Assembly: GCA_029718625.1 (NCBI GenBank)
Contig: CM056376.1
Location: 117,464,412 to 117,528,411 of the forward strand
Origin: Synaphobranchus kaupii
Lineage: Eukaryota > Chordata > Actinopteri > Anguilliformes > Synaphobranchidae
Length of the DNA stretch: 64,000 nucleotides
Direction: 5' to 3'
Every line of letters begins with the position of its first letter. Within the stretch, counting starts at the first letter, position 1. Under the pieces are notes generated by a model that ran no database searches, had not been told where the DNA came from, and saw nothing but the letters and a program-made list of their open reading frames with translations. A program made the position numbers and the translations under genes. Of this stretch, positions 35,191-48,205 are shown piece by piece.

Positions 35191-35960
35191 ACTGTTTGTT
35201 TTTTAAATGTATTTTTTAATGGGTTTACTGTTCTTGTTGTTCTACTAAAGCTCTATTTGATTTTGAGTGAGAGAGGGACAGAGAAGGGAGGGATTATACA
35301 CTGGCAGCAGTAATGCAGATAAAAGAAAAACAGTTGGATGACAGACACACACACACCCAGACACACTCTGTGTCACACACAGGTCAGTCAGAAACCTTCA
35401 CTCTTATTATAATTTTGTGTGTGCGTGCGTGCATGCGTGCGTGCGTGCGGACCTGAAGACAATGTCTAAAACAAGCCAGTATGTTTTCAGTTAACAGACT
35501 GATGTGAAATCTAATTTTCTATGCAGAATACACAAACGTGTTTATTCACTGTCACACCTCTTTGTCATTCACATGCATTTTTGTATTGCTTGCAGTTAAA
35601 CACTCAACTTCAACACTTTTATATTTTAAACGTGTCGACAGGCTACCTTTCTTACCATTTTCACTTTTCGCATACGTGTGTTTCGGTCTGTATGAGACTA
35701 TGACTGTAAATGTTTGTAAGAGTATTTATTAGGGTGTGTGTATGTGAGTGCCTGTGTGTGTGCATGCTTGTGGTGAAGCTGCAGAATGTTAAAGTGTGTT
35801 GGTTTATGCTGTTCTCTGGGTTCATGCTGTTATTGATAATCATTGTGAGGTTTTGCTTTAAATGAAAAACATGCTAAAGCACACTTCCTTCTCTCTTTGG
35901 CTGCTTGTTGTCAAGGAATTTGCAGATCTTATCACATTTGTGATAGCATCTATATGACTT
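35187..35960 (+). repeat. Copy of the gene 2 5'-flank (block 1)
   Basis: Shares ordered blocks with 38450-40010 and 60000-60880. These are the AATGGGTTTACTGTTCTTG/GAGAGAG segment, the CAGCAGTAATGCAGATAAAA block, the GACAGACACACACACCCAGA block with CACACAGGTCAGT, the CAAGCCAGTATGTTTTCA block, and (shared with 39948 only) the ACACTTCCTTCTCTCTTTGG block at 35881. It has no coding exon of its own and is followed by Tc1 relics. Confidence 0.7.
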
Positions 35961-36002
35961 ACGCACCCATAGCATAGTATAAATAAAGTCTGTGAACCAG
36001 GC

Positions 36003-36035
<33 letters not shown>

Positions 36036-36131
36036 CTGCCTAGTTCTGCAATGTTCCTAGTGGTGACTGGTTTCCTTTCTGTGGCAACACTATTTCCGTA
36101 TGAGGGGCCGTTTAGGCCTCTCGCATACATA

Positions 36132-36673
36132 CACTGCCCGGCCAAAAGAAAAGTCACACAATGTAATATTTTGTTGGACCGCCTTTAGCTTTGATTATGG
36201 CGCGCATTCGTCGTGGCATTGTTTCGACAACCTTATGCAACGTCACAACATTTATTTCCATCCAGACTTGCGTTAATTTTTGGCCGAGATCTTGTATTGA
36301 CGTCGGGAGAGTCGAACCACTCGTGAAGTCTTCTCCAGCACATCCCAAAGACTTTCAATGGGGTTAAGGTCAGGACTCTGGTGGCCAATTAATGTGTGAA
36401 AATGATTCCTCATGCTCCCTGAACCACTCTTTCACAATTTGAGCCCGATGAATCTTGGCATTGTCGTCCTGGAATATGCCCATTGATGGGATAACCTGGT
36501 CATTCAGTACATTCAGGTACTCAGCTGACTTCATTTTATTGCTGCATAACGTTGCTGAGCCTAGACCTGACCAATTGAAGCAACCCCAGACCATAACACT
36601 GCATCCAGAGGCTTGTACAGTGGGCACTATGCATGACTGGTGCAACTGTGACTTTTTTTTTGGCCAGGCAGTG
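36132..36673 (-). mobile_element. Internally deleted Tc1-like element
   Basis: CACTGCCCGGCCAAAAGAAA and the inverted TTTTGGCCAGGCAGTG are TA-flanked TIRs 542 bp apart. Minus-strand reading frames retain the middle/C-terminal transposase ([34 protein letters not shown] with the second Asp, then RRMRAIIKAKGGPTKYY). The DNA-binding half and the first catalytic Asp are gone, and the frame is broken near 36360. Confidence 0.85.
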
Positions 36674-36675
36674 TA

Positions 36676-38068
<1,393 letters not shown>

Positions 38069-38089
38069 TATAGAATAGAATAACTTATT

Positions 38090-39200
38090 TTCCCATTCAG
38101 TTGTAGTTCAGTTGTAGTTCAGTTGTAGTTTCCAGCAGTAAAGCAGACATAGACAGTGGGGCAGACCCACAAACACAAACAAACATGTTAAAGACATTCA
38201 ATTGAATCAGATGTTTCACATTATAGTGAAGGTATGTGTGATTATGATTAAAATTACTATTATTATTAGTATTATGATCAAAATTATATTATATTAAATT
38301 AATTAAATATTTTAAAAAGAAATTGAGCATCAGAAGCAATAACAGTTCATGTTTTATGTACAGTATGTATGAATGTGTGTGCATATAGATATACATATGT
38401 AAATACAGTACATTCGTATGTATACCAACATACAGAATGTAATTGTTGTTTATTCTGTTTGTTTTTAAAGTTTGGTTTTGAATGAGTTTACTGTTTACCG
38501 TTCTTGGTATGCCAATAACATTTTTGAATTTGAGATAGAGAGAGAGAGAAGGGAGGGGCAGATAGAGAGCGGAAGGGGTTTTACACGAGCAGCAGTGATA
38601 CAGATAAAAGAGAAGTTGGATGATAGACATACACACCCAGACCCTCTCTGCGTTACACACAGGTCAGTAAGAAACTCACTCTTATTATAATTATAATTTA
38701 ATTTATTGTAATTTGTGTATGCATGGTGCATGTATGGTGTGTGAATGTGTGTAATGTGTATGTATGGTGTATGCAATGTTTGTATGGTGAGTTTGTGTTT
38801 ATCGTGTGTGCATGTATGTGTGTGGTATGTTTTTATGGTGTGTTTGTGTGTATGTGTTTATGGTGTTTGTTTGCATGTGTGTGTGTATGGTGTGTTTGTG
38901 TATGTATATATGGTGTATTTGTGTGTGTATTGTGTGTGCATGTGTGTGGTGTGTGTTTATGGTGTGTTCGTGTGTATGTGTTTATATTGTTTGTGTGGGC
39001 ATTTATGGTGTGTGTGTGTGTGTGTGTGTATGGTATATGTTAGAGGCAGTATTCTGCCACAGAAATGTACAAATAGTAGTCCTTATTCTTAATGCAATGT
39101 TGGCTAATAGGAACCATGTAAGATATCAAGTAGTCTTACACAATTAACTGTACACAGGGTCACTGTTACAAAAATGTACACCATAGGATATTACACCACC

Positions 39201-39232
<32 letters not shown>

Positions 39233-40203
39233 CCTAAGACCTACAGTCTAAGTCTAAAACTCAAGCCAGCATGTTTTCATTTAACAAATGTGAAACCTAA
39301 TACGCAAACATATTTATTCACCGTCACAGCTGTGTGTGTGTGTGTGTGTGTGTTTATGTGTATGTGATACTTGTGTGTGTGTGTGTCTGTGTGTGTATAT
39401 TACATGACATTACATTCACTTGGCAGATGCTTTTATCCAAAGCGAAGTACAATGGGCCTCATTCATGAAACGTTCCTAAAAATGTGCGTACATTTACAAA
39501 CAAACATGTTTTGTACAAAAAATTTACTCTTGATTTTCTCGGAACGCGTGACACGTGTAAATTATCCACCACTCTCCACATCTTCCATGTCGCAGGCACA
39601 CCCCTACACAAATGTAATTTTACCATTCCTTTCCATTCATTATAAAGCGCTAATCCATAATGACACATTCTTTATAACTAAAAAAAGCACTGTTTATTCA
39701 TGGAAAAATAAGTTAAAAAGCATTATAGTTAGGCATGTGAGCATAATATGACGCTGACGCTTGATTGAGCAAGGACGTTTCATTTGCCTAATACATGTTG
39801 GCTCGTTTCCACCATCCTCGTATCTGATCCTTGCTTCCTTTCCTCGCGTCCTCCATTGGGCGGAGTGTTGTGTGATAGGGAATTGGTCAAGCTTTAGAAT
39901 GTGCTGATATGTAGATGCCGCTGTTGCTAATCAAGATTCAATCAAAAACATGCAAAACCACACTTCCTTCTCTCTTTGGCAGCTTGTTTTAAAGAAATTA
40001 GCAGATTTTATATCATCTGTTTGATAGAACTAACATAATGTGCATGTGCGTGTGTGTGTGTGATTACATGTGTGTGTATAAACATATTTATAATTTTTTA
40101 TGATGCCTTATGCTTTGGTTATATCTCAGTGTGTGTTCTGCTGTCCGCCATAATATGGCTGATTAACCATTACTCTCTTTTTCTCCCTTCCCCCCTCCCA
40201 CAG
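38090..40203 (+). promoter_or_regulatory. 5' flank of receptor gene 2 (duplicated block 2)
   Basis: Upstream region sharing ordered blocks with 35187-35960 and 60000-61000, including the repeat at 38090-38345, (TATG/TGTG)n runs at 38710-39030 and an L2-type tail at about 39405-39455. The block ACACTTCCTTCTCTCTTTGG at 39960 (GGAAGTGT on the other strand, an ETS/PU.1-like core) is kept in two of the copies. Acceptor CTCCCACAG|GTCCTC at 40203 implies an unseen upstream 5'UTR exon. Promoter activity is inference. Confidence 0.45.
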
Positions 40204-40209
40204 GTCCTC

Positions 40210-40694
40210 ATGGCTAATGTCTCCACCCTCCCCCGGCCATCCCCTGGCCCCGCCCCCTCCCTCCCCCTCTCCCACCAGGTGGGTATTGGGATCTTGAGCT
40301 TGGCGTTTGTGCTGGGTTTTCCAGGTAACCTGTTTGTGGTGTGGACAGTGTTGTGTCGCATGACCCGTCGCTCTGTCACCTGTATGCTGGTGCTGAACCT
40401 GGCGGCGGCGGACGCTCTGGTGCTGCTAAGCGCCCCGCTCTTCATACGCTACCTGGCGGGTAGGCAGGGCTGGGAGTTTGGGGCGGGGCTGTGCAAGACG
40501 GTGCACTACCTGTGCTGTGTGAACATGTATGCCTCCATCTACCTGATCTGCCTAATGAGCGCTGACCGCTGGCTGGCCGTTGCACGACCCTTCCTCTCTC
40601 AACGCCTCAGAACCAAACGAGCGCTCTGGACCCTGCTGCTCAGCCTGTGGACCCTCGCCTTCCTCCTCGCCCTGCCCATGCCTTTCTACCGCAG
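40210..40694 (+). CDS. ltb4r: Leukotriene B4 receptor 1 (gene 2), coding exon 1 (TM1-TM4)
   Basis: First of three coding exons (40210-40694, 42469-42745, 47414-47785) totalling 377 codons. It is a class A GPCR of BLT1 type: short N-terminus with NVS at 3-5, GFPGN in TM1 (36-40), LNLAAAD in TM2 (Asp68), Cys95 and NMYAS in TM3. It has SADRW at 117-121 (a DRY variant like the DRS of mammalian BLT1), then the very BLT1-like VARPFLSQRLRTK. The start is the first ATG after a 5'UTR acceptor at 40203. The exon ends TACCGCAG|GTCAGT, phase 2. The frame stays open far into the intron through a GAGA repeat, which is not coding. LTB4-driven leukocyte chemotaxis through Gi is the family role. Confidence 0.93.
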
Positions 40695-40698
40695 GTCA

Positions 40699-40731
<33 letters not shown>

Positions 40732-41080
40732 GAGGAGAGAGGAGAGAGGAGAGAGGAGAGAGGAGAGAGGAGAGAGGAGAGAGGAGAGAGGAGAGAGGAG
40801 AGAGGAGAGAGGAGAGAGGAGAGAGAGAGAGAGAGAGAGAGTGTGTGTTTGTGTGTGATTCTTATAGATTTGAGGTGTTGCATCCTAGCAGATATAAAGA
40901 AAAACATGCTTTTGCAAGAACACAACACACATGGACTTCCGATCACAATCCAACTTCCAACTACCAATCACAATCCAACTTCCAATCACAATCCAACTTC
41001 CAACTACCAATCAGAATCCAACTTCCAATCACAATCCAACTTCCAATCGCAATCCAAATTCCAATCGCAATCCAACGTTC
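40695..41080. repeat. GAGA-rich and CAATCCAACTTC repeats in gene 2 intron 1
   Basis: GAGAGAGGAGAGAGG repeats occupy 40704-40842. About ten copies of an 18-bp TCCAACTTCCAATCACAA unit occupy about 40940-41080. Together they give long spurious frames. Confidence 0.9.
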
Positions 41081-41234
41081 AGATCAGAGACCAGCAGAGC
41101 TCACAGACAACAGCACCAAGCAAAGGAGATCAGGTGCCGGGGGAGTCCCCCTTTCCCTCCAAAGAGGGGGGGTGAGGTTGTACTTTGTCAGATCTCCAGC
41201 ATTCGAGAGGAGGTGAAAGGGAAGGACCTGTATG

Positions 41235-42225
41235 TACAACCCCAATTCCAAATAAGTTGGGACAGTATGTAAAATCCACATAAAAGCAGAAAGCAGTGAT
41301 TTGTAAATTCTATTTTACATATTTAATAGAAAACAGTACAAAAAATTATATTTAATGTTTTACCTTATCAACATTATTGATTTTTGTAAATATATGCTTA
41401 ATTCTGAATTTGATGCCTGTAGCACGTTCCAAAAAAGTTGAGACGGGGGCAAAAAAAAAAGATTGGGAAGCTCAAAAAAACACCTGTTTGCCATTCCACA
41501 GGTAAACAGGTGATGGTATCATGACTGGGTATAAAAGGATATCAAATGACTTATTTTTAGGTACTCTTAGAAGCAATACTATAACCTCTCTCCATTTGAA
41601 TGGATCTCTATTGCAATTGGGAGGTGGGACTAGATTAAGCTAGAAATTACACAGGAATAGTATGGAACCCATGGCTGGCTAAATGGCTGTAAGTCATCAA
41701 GTGTCTGAGGTATCAAATGAGCCTCAAACCATCACTCAGAGTGAGGTTGAGGGAGGTTGAGGCTCGTTTGATACCTCAGACCCTTGATTACTTACAGCCA
41801 CTCAGCCAACCATGGATTCCATACTATTCCCGTGTAATTTACAGCTTAATCTAGTCCAACCCCCAAATTCCCATAGAGATCCATTCAAATGCAGAGAGGT
41901 TATAGTTTCGCTGAAAATAAAATATCAAGAGTCTTTTGATATCCTTTTATACCCAGACATGATAGCATCACCTGTTTACCTGTGGAACGTTCCAAACAGG
42001 TGTTTTTTTAACTGTCCCAACTTTTTTGGAACGTTTTGCAGGCATCAAATTCAGAAATAGCGTATATTTACAAAAATCAATAAAGTTGATAAGGTAAAAC
42101 ATTAAATATCTTTTCTTTGTACTGTTTTCAACTAAATATATGTAAAAGAGAATTTACAAATCACTGCTTTCTGCTTTTATGTGCATTTTACATACTGTCC
42201 CAACTTTTTTGGAATTGGGGTTGTA
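41235..42225. mobile_element. Foldback Tc1-like element in gene 2 intron 1
   Basis: TACAACCCCAATTCCAAATA at 41235 is mirrored by TTGGAATTGGGGTTGTA ending 42225. The arms remain mirrored over almost the whole 991 bp (TTGATGCCTG, AAACAGGTGATG and TGGATCTCTAT blocks), centred near 41735. The outer ends are a family distinct from the element at 209. The inner core (CATTTGAATGGATCTCTAT, GGGACTAGATTAAGCT, the cattaagcc-like turn) is the same. No transposase is visible. Confidence 0.88.
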
Positions 42226-42468
42226 GTTCAAAGGAGAGTGTTGCAGGATGTCAGAGAACATCAGTAGCAGGAGGAAATGAGGGATCATACAACGTTGGGG
42301 GATGGTTGGAGGGTCATTTATAAGCATGTTGGGCCAGGTTTGACTCTGCGGAGGGGTCTGTGAATTTGTGAAACAGTGCAGCACCTCTTTGTTGAGTGCT
42401 GTGCCCTCCCTCCTTACTTTCTCTCTCCTTATTTCTCCCCCTCCCTCTTTACTCTCTCTCTCTTTCAG

Positions 42469-42745
42469 TAATGTCCAGCCCTATCTGCATAAAAATGTGT
42501 CGGTATACCTCTGTACCCCATACCACTGGGACAGCGTAGGTCACCAAGTCTTTCAGTATCTGATGGAGACGATACTGGGCTTCCTCGTGCCCTTCCTCAT
42601 CATCATCCTTTGCTACTCCTCCATCATCTACCGCCTCCGTAGCGCTATGTTCCAGCGCAAGGGCAGAGGAAACCGAATCATCCTCCTCATCCTCAGTGCC
42701 TTCATCATCTTCTGGCTGCCCTACCACATCATCAATATCCTGCAG
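42469..42745 (+). CDS. ltb4r: Leukotriene B4 receptor 1 (gene 2), coding exon 2 (ECL2-TM6)
   Basis: Begins after CTCTTTCAG and completes Ser162. It encodes residues 162-254: ECL2 with NVS (171) and Cys177, the disulfide partner of Cys95. TM5 (ETILGFLVPFLIIILCY) and a short basic loop (RLRSAMFQRKGRGNR) follow, then TM6 FIIFWLPYHIINILQ. It ends ATCCTGCAG|GTAACC, phase 0, the same intron position as gene 1. Gene 2 lacks the gene 1 intron before QVFQYLMET; its ECL2 intron lies about 28 codons earlier. The last 20 or so bases plus the donor are the template of the downstream minisatellite. Confidence 0.94.
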
Positions 42746-43145
42746 GTAACCCCCTTTCCACACATGTGATCAATATCCTGCAGGTACCCCCACCACCACA
42801 TTATCAATACCCTACAGGTACCCCCCCACCACCACATCATCAATACCCTACATGTACCCCCCCACCACCACATCATCAATACCCTACAGGTACCCCCCAC
42901 CACCACATCATCAATACCCTACATGTACCCCCCCACCACCACATCATCAATACCCTACAGGTACCCCCACCACCACATCATCAATACCCTACAGGTACCC
43001 CCACCACCACATCATCAATACCCTACAGGTACCCCCCCACCACCACATCATCAATACCCTACAGGTACCCCCCCACCACCACCACATCATCAATACCCTA
43101 CAGGTACCCCCCCACCACCACATCATCAATACCCTACAGGTACCC
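42746..43145 (+). repeat. ltb4r: Donor-junction minisatellite, array 1
   Basis: Eleven units of about 35 bp follow directly on the true exon 2/intron 2 donor. Each reads ACCACCACATCATCAATACC CTACAGGTACCCCC, close to the genuine exon end CCACATCATCAATATCCTGC AG|GTAACCCC. The first unit (GATCAATATCCTGCAGGTAC) still has the exon's ATATCCTGCAG. Two units have CATGTACC in place of CAGGTACC. The frame matching the gene would read HIINTLQV, repeating the end of TM6. Confidence 0.93.
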
Positions 43146-43614
43146 ATTACATTACATTACATTACATTCATTTAGCAGACGCTTTTATCCAAAGCGACGT
43201 ACAATAAGTGCATACAGAGACATCATCAAGATCACTACAGAACAGACAAGACAAAGCACATCCTTCCCATAATGTAGCAGCTATCCCTACTAATGAACGT
43301 TGACTGTAGTTCACAGTAAGCTGTGGGTAAATCAGCAATACTACACTTCTATTCTAGATACTATTAAAAACTATAATAAACAGACAGGAAAACACAGGGA
43401 ACTAGTAAACACAGGGAACTGATATTCCTAGGTTAGAATATCAGTCAAGGTGGAGTCTGAAGAGGTGTGTCTTCAGGCCTCGACGGAATGCAGGCAGGGT
43501 TGGAGTAGAACGTAGGGGAATGGGAAGTTCATTCCACCACTGAGGAGCTAAGGTGGAAAAACTCTGCAGTCGGGACGAGCGAGAGCCTTTGACACGGAGG
43601 GGGGGAAGTGCCAG

Positions 43615-45928
43615 TCACCCTGCTGTAGAAGAGCGAAGTGGTCGAGCAGGAACATAGTTCTGGATTAAGTCCTGCAGGTATGCGGGGCCTGTCCTATTGG
43701 CTGCAGTGTACGCCAGGGTCAGAACTTTGAACCTGATCCTGGCTGCAACTGGCAGCCAGTGGAGTGACCTCAGCAGGGGGGTTATATGGGAACATTTCGG
43801 GAGGTTGAACACAAGCCGGGCAGCTGCATTCTGGATCATTTGAAGAGGCAGAATGGTGCAGGCCGGTAGGCTTGCGAGCAGGGAGTTGCAGTAGTCCAGG
43901 CGTGAGGTGACCATGGTCTGGACAAGAAGCTGGGTGGAGTAGGTGGTCAGGTACGGTCGAATCCTCCTGATGTTGTAGAGGAGGAACCTGCAGGACCGAG
44001 CCGTCGCCCTGATGTGCTCTTTGAAGTCCAGCCGGTCGTCCAGGACCACCCCCAGGTTCCTTGCAGAGCGGGAGGCAGCCACCACGGTCCCGTCAATGGT
44101 GATGGAGAGGTCATGTAGTGGGGAGGTCTTGTACGGCATGAACCTGTCTTGTCAAGGTTGAGCTTCAGGTGATGGGTAGCCATCCACTCAGATATGTCAG
44201 TCAGACAAGCAGATATCCTCTCCTTAACCTGTGGGGTAGAGGGAGGGAAAGAGAGGAAGAGTTAAGTATCATCAGCATAGCTATGGTATGAGAAGCCATG
44301 TGAATGAATTACTGAGCCAAGAGATTTAGTATACATAGAGAACAGCAGAGGACCCAGTACAGATCCCTGCGGGACTCCTGTAGACAGGGGATGGGGAACA
44401 GAGAGGGAACCCCTCCAGGAGACTTGGTAGGATCTATCAGTGAGATACGATACAAACCAAGAGAGGGCAGTTCCAGAAATGCCCATCTCAGCGAGTGTGG
44501 AGATCAGGAGTTTGTGGTTGACCATGTCGAATGCCGCAGACAGGTCAAGGAGAATCAGAACAGAGAAGAGAGAGGAGGCTCTAGCAGTGGCGAGTGCCTC
44601 CGTCACAGCCAGGAGAGCAGTTTCAGTGGAGTGGCCGGTTCTGAAGCCGGACTGATGCGGGTCAAGCAGGTTGTTCTGGTGGAGAAAAACAGACAGTTGG
44701 TTAAGGACAGCACGTTCAATTGTTTTGGACAGGAAGGGCAAGAGAGATACAGGACGGTAGTTCCTGACATCAGTGGGGTCCAATCTAGGTTTTTTAAGGA
44801 GTGGGGTTACACGGGCAGTTTTAAAGGCAGCAGGAACATGGCCACAGATTAAGGAGGTGTTAATAATGGAGGACAGATATGGAAGGAGCTCAGCAGATAT
44901 AGACTGGAGGACTGCTGAAGGTATGGGGTCTAGTGGACACGTGGTTGCGCGATGGCGCGTCACCAGCTGGAGCACATCTGAGTCCTCCAGAATCTTGAAG
45001 GACGACTGTGTAGTGATGGGTTCAGTATGGGGGATGTGGGGTGTCACTGGATGCGTGAAGGAGTTCCGGATCGCGGCCACCTTCCCCTCAAAGTGGGTCA
45101 GGAAGTCATCTGCAGAGAGGGAGGTGGAAATGGTGCAGGGGGTGGAGGGGGGATGAGCAGAGAGGAGAAGGTGGAAAAGAGTTTACGTGGGTTAGATACA
45201 CATGCATCAATTTTAGACTGGAAAAATGAAGTTTTAGCTGATGTAGTTGCAGCTGTGAAGGCTGCCAGCAGAGTGTGGTAGGAGGCCAGGTCATCTGGGG
45301 ATCTGGATTTCCTCCACTTTCTCTCAGCGGCTCGCAGCATGGTTCTGCTGGATCTGAGAGAATCCATCAGCCACGGGGAGGGGGGTGATAGTCGGGCTGG
45401 TTTGGAGACAAGAGGATATAGTGAGTTGAGAGACTGAGAGAGGCATGAGTTAAACACAGAGGTGGCAACATCAATGGGCATTTTAGCAAAGGTAGCAGGA
45501 GGAAGAAGTGCAGTGAGAGCAGAAGTAGTGAGAGAGGAGTGTGAGAGGGTGCGGAGATTTCTCCTGACCATAACAGCGGGTGGGTTGTTAGCGGAGTTGA
45601 GGGAGAGTGGGCAGGAGAGAGAAAATGAGATAAAGAAATGGTCCGATACGTGGAGGGGGGTCACCGTGAGTTTAGATGTGGCGCAACTCCTGGTGAGTAC
45701 AAGGTCCAGTTGGTTACCACCCTTGTGGGTAGCAGGCGATGGGGACTGAGTGAGGGCAAAGGACTGGAGGAGTGAGGTGACACTGGATAGCTGGGAACTG
45801 TCTGGTTGGAGGTTGAAGTCTCCCAGTAGGATTACAGGGGTACCATCCTCAGGGAAGGAGCTCAGGAGAGTGTCCAGTTCATCGAGGCAGGTTAGGTGGG
45901 GAAAGATCATTACAAACAGATAGTTCAA
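43615..45928 (-). pseudogene. L2-type LINE ORF2 remnant (endonuclease + reverse transcriptase)
   Basis: Endonuclease C-terminal half: LDELDTLLSSFPEDGTPVIL, then LGDFNLQPDSS and SDHFFISFSL (45928-45098). RT: RNYRPVSLLPFLSKTIERAV, QSGFRTGHSTETALL, LDLSAAFDMVNH (motif A Asp), GVPQGSVLGPLLF and YADD (45080-44262). C-terminal region: NLGVVLDDRLDFKEHI...LDYCNSLLASLP (44139-43615). Lesions: frame changes near 45115 and 44140, and a stop codon immediately after YADDT. The N-terminal endonuclease (catalytic Glu) is missing, so the copy is dead and 5' truncated or rearranged. Confidence 0.92.
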
Positions 45929-46016
45929 ATTGGCGATGAGGCTGCCGTCTTCACGGCAGCCTCTACTTTAACTTATAGATTATTTCCCAATTACACTCAG
46001 TTGCTTGCAGGGCTGG

Positions 46017-46466
46017 TTCACTCAGGTGAATCTATTTTTGATTAACAACACAAAAGACTAGCAACTGGCCTAAAAACACAAAGCAAGTTAACAACTGATC
46101 GCTAATGCTGCAATTTACATCAACTAAACAGTGACTACGCTACAAACAGTTCAATTAACTAACGCACAGCTGAAACCAAATGAAAAATACGACACTTAGC
46201 CTACCCGACGGTAGATTATTGACAACGCTGGTCTGATTGCACTCTGAAGTAGGAATGCAAAACACGCTATTTATTCACTCAGGTGAATCTATTTTCGATT
46301 AACAACACAAAAGACTAGCAACTGGCCTAAAAACACAAAGCAAGTTAACAACTGATCGCTAATGCTGCAATTTACATCAACTAAACAGTGACTACGCTAC
46401 AAACAGTTCAATTAACTAACGCACAGCTGAAACCGAATGAAAAATACGACACTTAGCCTACCCGAC
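46017..46466. repeat. 259-bp tandem duplication at the 5' side of the LINE
   Basis: TTCACTCAGGTGAATCTATT...CACTTAGCCTACCCGACGGTA is present at about 46017-46213 and again at about 46276-46469, nearly identical. Position suggests LINE 5'UTR monomers or a target-side sequence; this is undecided. Confidence 0.8.
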
Positions 46467-46945
46467 GGTACCACCACCACATCATCAATACCCTACAGGT
46501 ACCCTGCCCCCCACCACCACCACCACATCATCAATACCCTACAGGTACCCCCACCACCACATCATCAATACCCTACAGGTACCTCCACCACCACCACATC
46601 ATCAATACCCTACAGGTACCCCCACCACACATCATCAATACCCTACAGGTACCCCCCCCACCACCACATCATCAATACCCTACAGGTACCCCCCACCACC
46701 ACATCATCAATACCCTACAGGTACCCCCCCCAACACCACATTATCAATACCCTACAGGTACCCCCACCACCACCACATCATTAATACCCTACAGGTACCC
46801 CCACCAACACATCATCAATACCCTACAGGTACCCCCCCCACCACCACATCATCAATACCCTACAGGTACCCCCACCACCACATCATCAATACCCTACAGG
46901 TACCCCCCCAACACCACATTATCAATACCCTTCAGGTACCCCCTG
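46467..46945 (+). repeat. ltb4r: Donor-junction minisatellite, array 2
   Basis: Thirteen units of 32-44 bp with the same ATCATCAATACCCTACAGGT core; one unit has ATTATCAATACC and the last has TTCAGGTACC. It is the continuation of array 1 beyond the LINE insertion. Confidence 0.93.
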
Positions 46946-47413
46946 CCACGCACATGGTTGCATAGCCTCTTTTAGCAGGTATATATGATCGCTTTAAAAT
47001 GCTTTTTTTGTACGTTGTTCACTTTGTCAGCAGGCGTACTCTTTCTACATAAATAAAGACCCGTATCACTGGATCTACTGTGAAGTGTTTTCCTGGCTGG
47101 CTTGCCTCTTTATTACAAGACAAATGTGGATTTTTCCGTCTTTCTTTCCATTCTGCATGTACAGCTTCTATAAGCTCGTTTTTGAAACATCATCATTTTG
47201 ATCTTGCAGTTTTGGCTAGGGGGCAGATTTACAGAAGGTTATTAAGATTACATTTTAATATGTATGCATTTATTTTTACTGTTAAACTTAGCAAAAAAAG
47301 TTATGTCCTTCTTCTTACTTTGAACAGCTGTTTCTCTCTCTCTCCTTCTCCCTCTCTTTCTTTCTCCCTCTCTCTCTCCTTCCTTCTCCTTCTCCCTCTC
47401 TCTCCCCCTGCAG
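46946..47413 (+). other. Gene 2 intron 2, distal part (duplicated at 54011-54494)
   Basis: Intronic sequence ending in TCTC/CCTCTCTCCCCCTGCAG|GTGACG. It is nearly identical to 54011-54494, so it belongs to the tandem segmental duplication. Confidence 0.8.
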
Positions 47414-47785
47414 GTGACGGGGCTACTGCAGGACCTGCCGTCTTTGCAGAACGCGGCTGAGACAGCTCGTCCCAATGTGACGGCATTTGCCTTCTTCAGC
47501 AGCAGTGTGAACCCTGTGCTGTACGTGTTTGCGGGAAGCTCCCACATTCGCACAGCGGGCCTGGGCTTCATGGCCAAGCTGTTCGAGGGAACCAACTCGG
47601 AATCTGGCTCCTTCTCCCGGGCAGGCAGCCGGAGCAGCTCCATGACAGATACCTCCGTTCTGCAGAAGCTGTCGCTGAGGCTCGGGCGACGTTCCACCCG
47701 CTGTGAGGGGAATGGGGCGGTGTCTGGGGTGGAGCCGGGGCAGAGGCCGGGGCAGAACAACCTCACCTCCACAGCTCTGCTCTGA
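47414..47785 (+). CDS. ltb4r: Leukotriene B4 receptor 1 (gene 2), terminal coding exon copy A (TM7 and tail)
   Basis: Begins after CCCCTGCAG in phase 0 and encodes residues 255-377. ECL3 is VTGLLQDLPSLQNAAETARP. TM7 follows with AFAFFSSSVNPVLYVFAG (NPxxY, Asn287-Tyr291), then helix 8 IRTAGLGFMAKLFEG. The Ser-rich tail (TNSESGSFSRAGSRSSSMTD) is a likely GRK substrate, and the protein ends NNLTSTALL stop. The BLT1 match to helix 8 and the tail is strong. A second intact copy is at 54495. Being closest to exon 2, copy A is the default terminal exon. Confidence 0.93.
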   Translation: MTGLLQDLPSLQNAAETARPNVTAFAFFSSSVNPVLYVFAGSSHIRTAGLGFMAKLFEGTNSESGSFSRAGSRSSSMTDTSVLQKLSLRLGRRSTRCEGNGAVSGVEPGQRPGQNNLTSTALL

Positions 47786-48205
47786 GGGTATGACTAATGA
47801 GATCCTGATATTTCCATTTTTCCACAGTGATGCGGGGATCACATGGCCAGTTCCACCCTGACCCAAACCAGCCACGTACTCAGAAGAATTCCTTGTAAAA
47901 TTAACAAAAATAATATAATTACATTATATAATATCATATACTACTATATATTGAGCAGTATTTAATGTGTAATGAAATACAATGAACAGCATCACCTGAG
48001 CTATGGATCATGAAGAAGCATGTAAATTAATGAACCAAGTCTATATGGAGACATGCATGCACATTGGGCTAGACGCAAACACATTCTAGCTGAAAGACAT
48101 ACAGCCTAAATAGCCAGTACAGCCTAAATAGTTTGCATCAGGAAAATATGGAAATACAGTTTTAAAATAGGGCCATTAGTGTTCTATGAAATACATTTAA
48201 CGTTA
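47786..48205 (+). other. 3' flank of exon copy A (duplicated at 54867-55286)
   Basis: Probable 3'UTR sequence, nearly identical to the region following copy B. No canonical AATAAA is evident in this stretch. Confidence 0.5.

Larger units (their letters stand above)
43146..46466 (-). mobile_element. L2-type LINE inserted into the junction minisatellite
   Basis: On the minus strand the element ends in TTGTACGTCGCTTTGGATAA...AAATGAATGTAATGTAATG at 43146-43205, the fish L2 3' tail. Coding remnants run from EN (45928) to the C-terminus (43615). GGTACC occurs on both sides (about 43139-43144 and 46467-46472) and might be the target duplication, though this word occurs in every array unit. The part between about 45960 and 46466 is non-coding and contains a 259-bp tandem duplication. 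Confidence 0.85.

Noticed and set aside
38723..39147. VCMVCVCV-rich frames, also at 60255-60694, 50196-50495 and 55611-55842
   Set aside because: Translations of TG/CA-rich simple repeats.
40054..41175. 373-codon frame suggesting a single-exon receptor
   Set aside because: The receptor homology stops at the CGCAG|GTCAGT donor. The remainder is GAGA and CCAACTTC repeat, while the true TM5-TM7 lie in exons at 42469 and 47414.
44391..45281. Plus-strand frames of 127-153 codons
   Set aside because: Antisense of the L2-type LINE ORF2 remnant.
47248..47875. 174- and 150-codon minus-strand frames over exon copy A (and equivalents over copy B)
   Set aside because: Antisense of the receptor terminal exon; GC-rich exon composition keeps them open.
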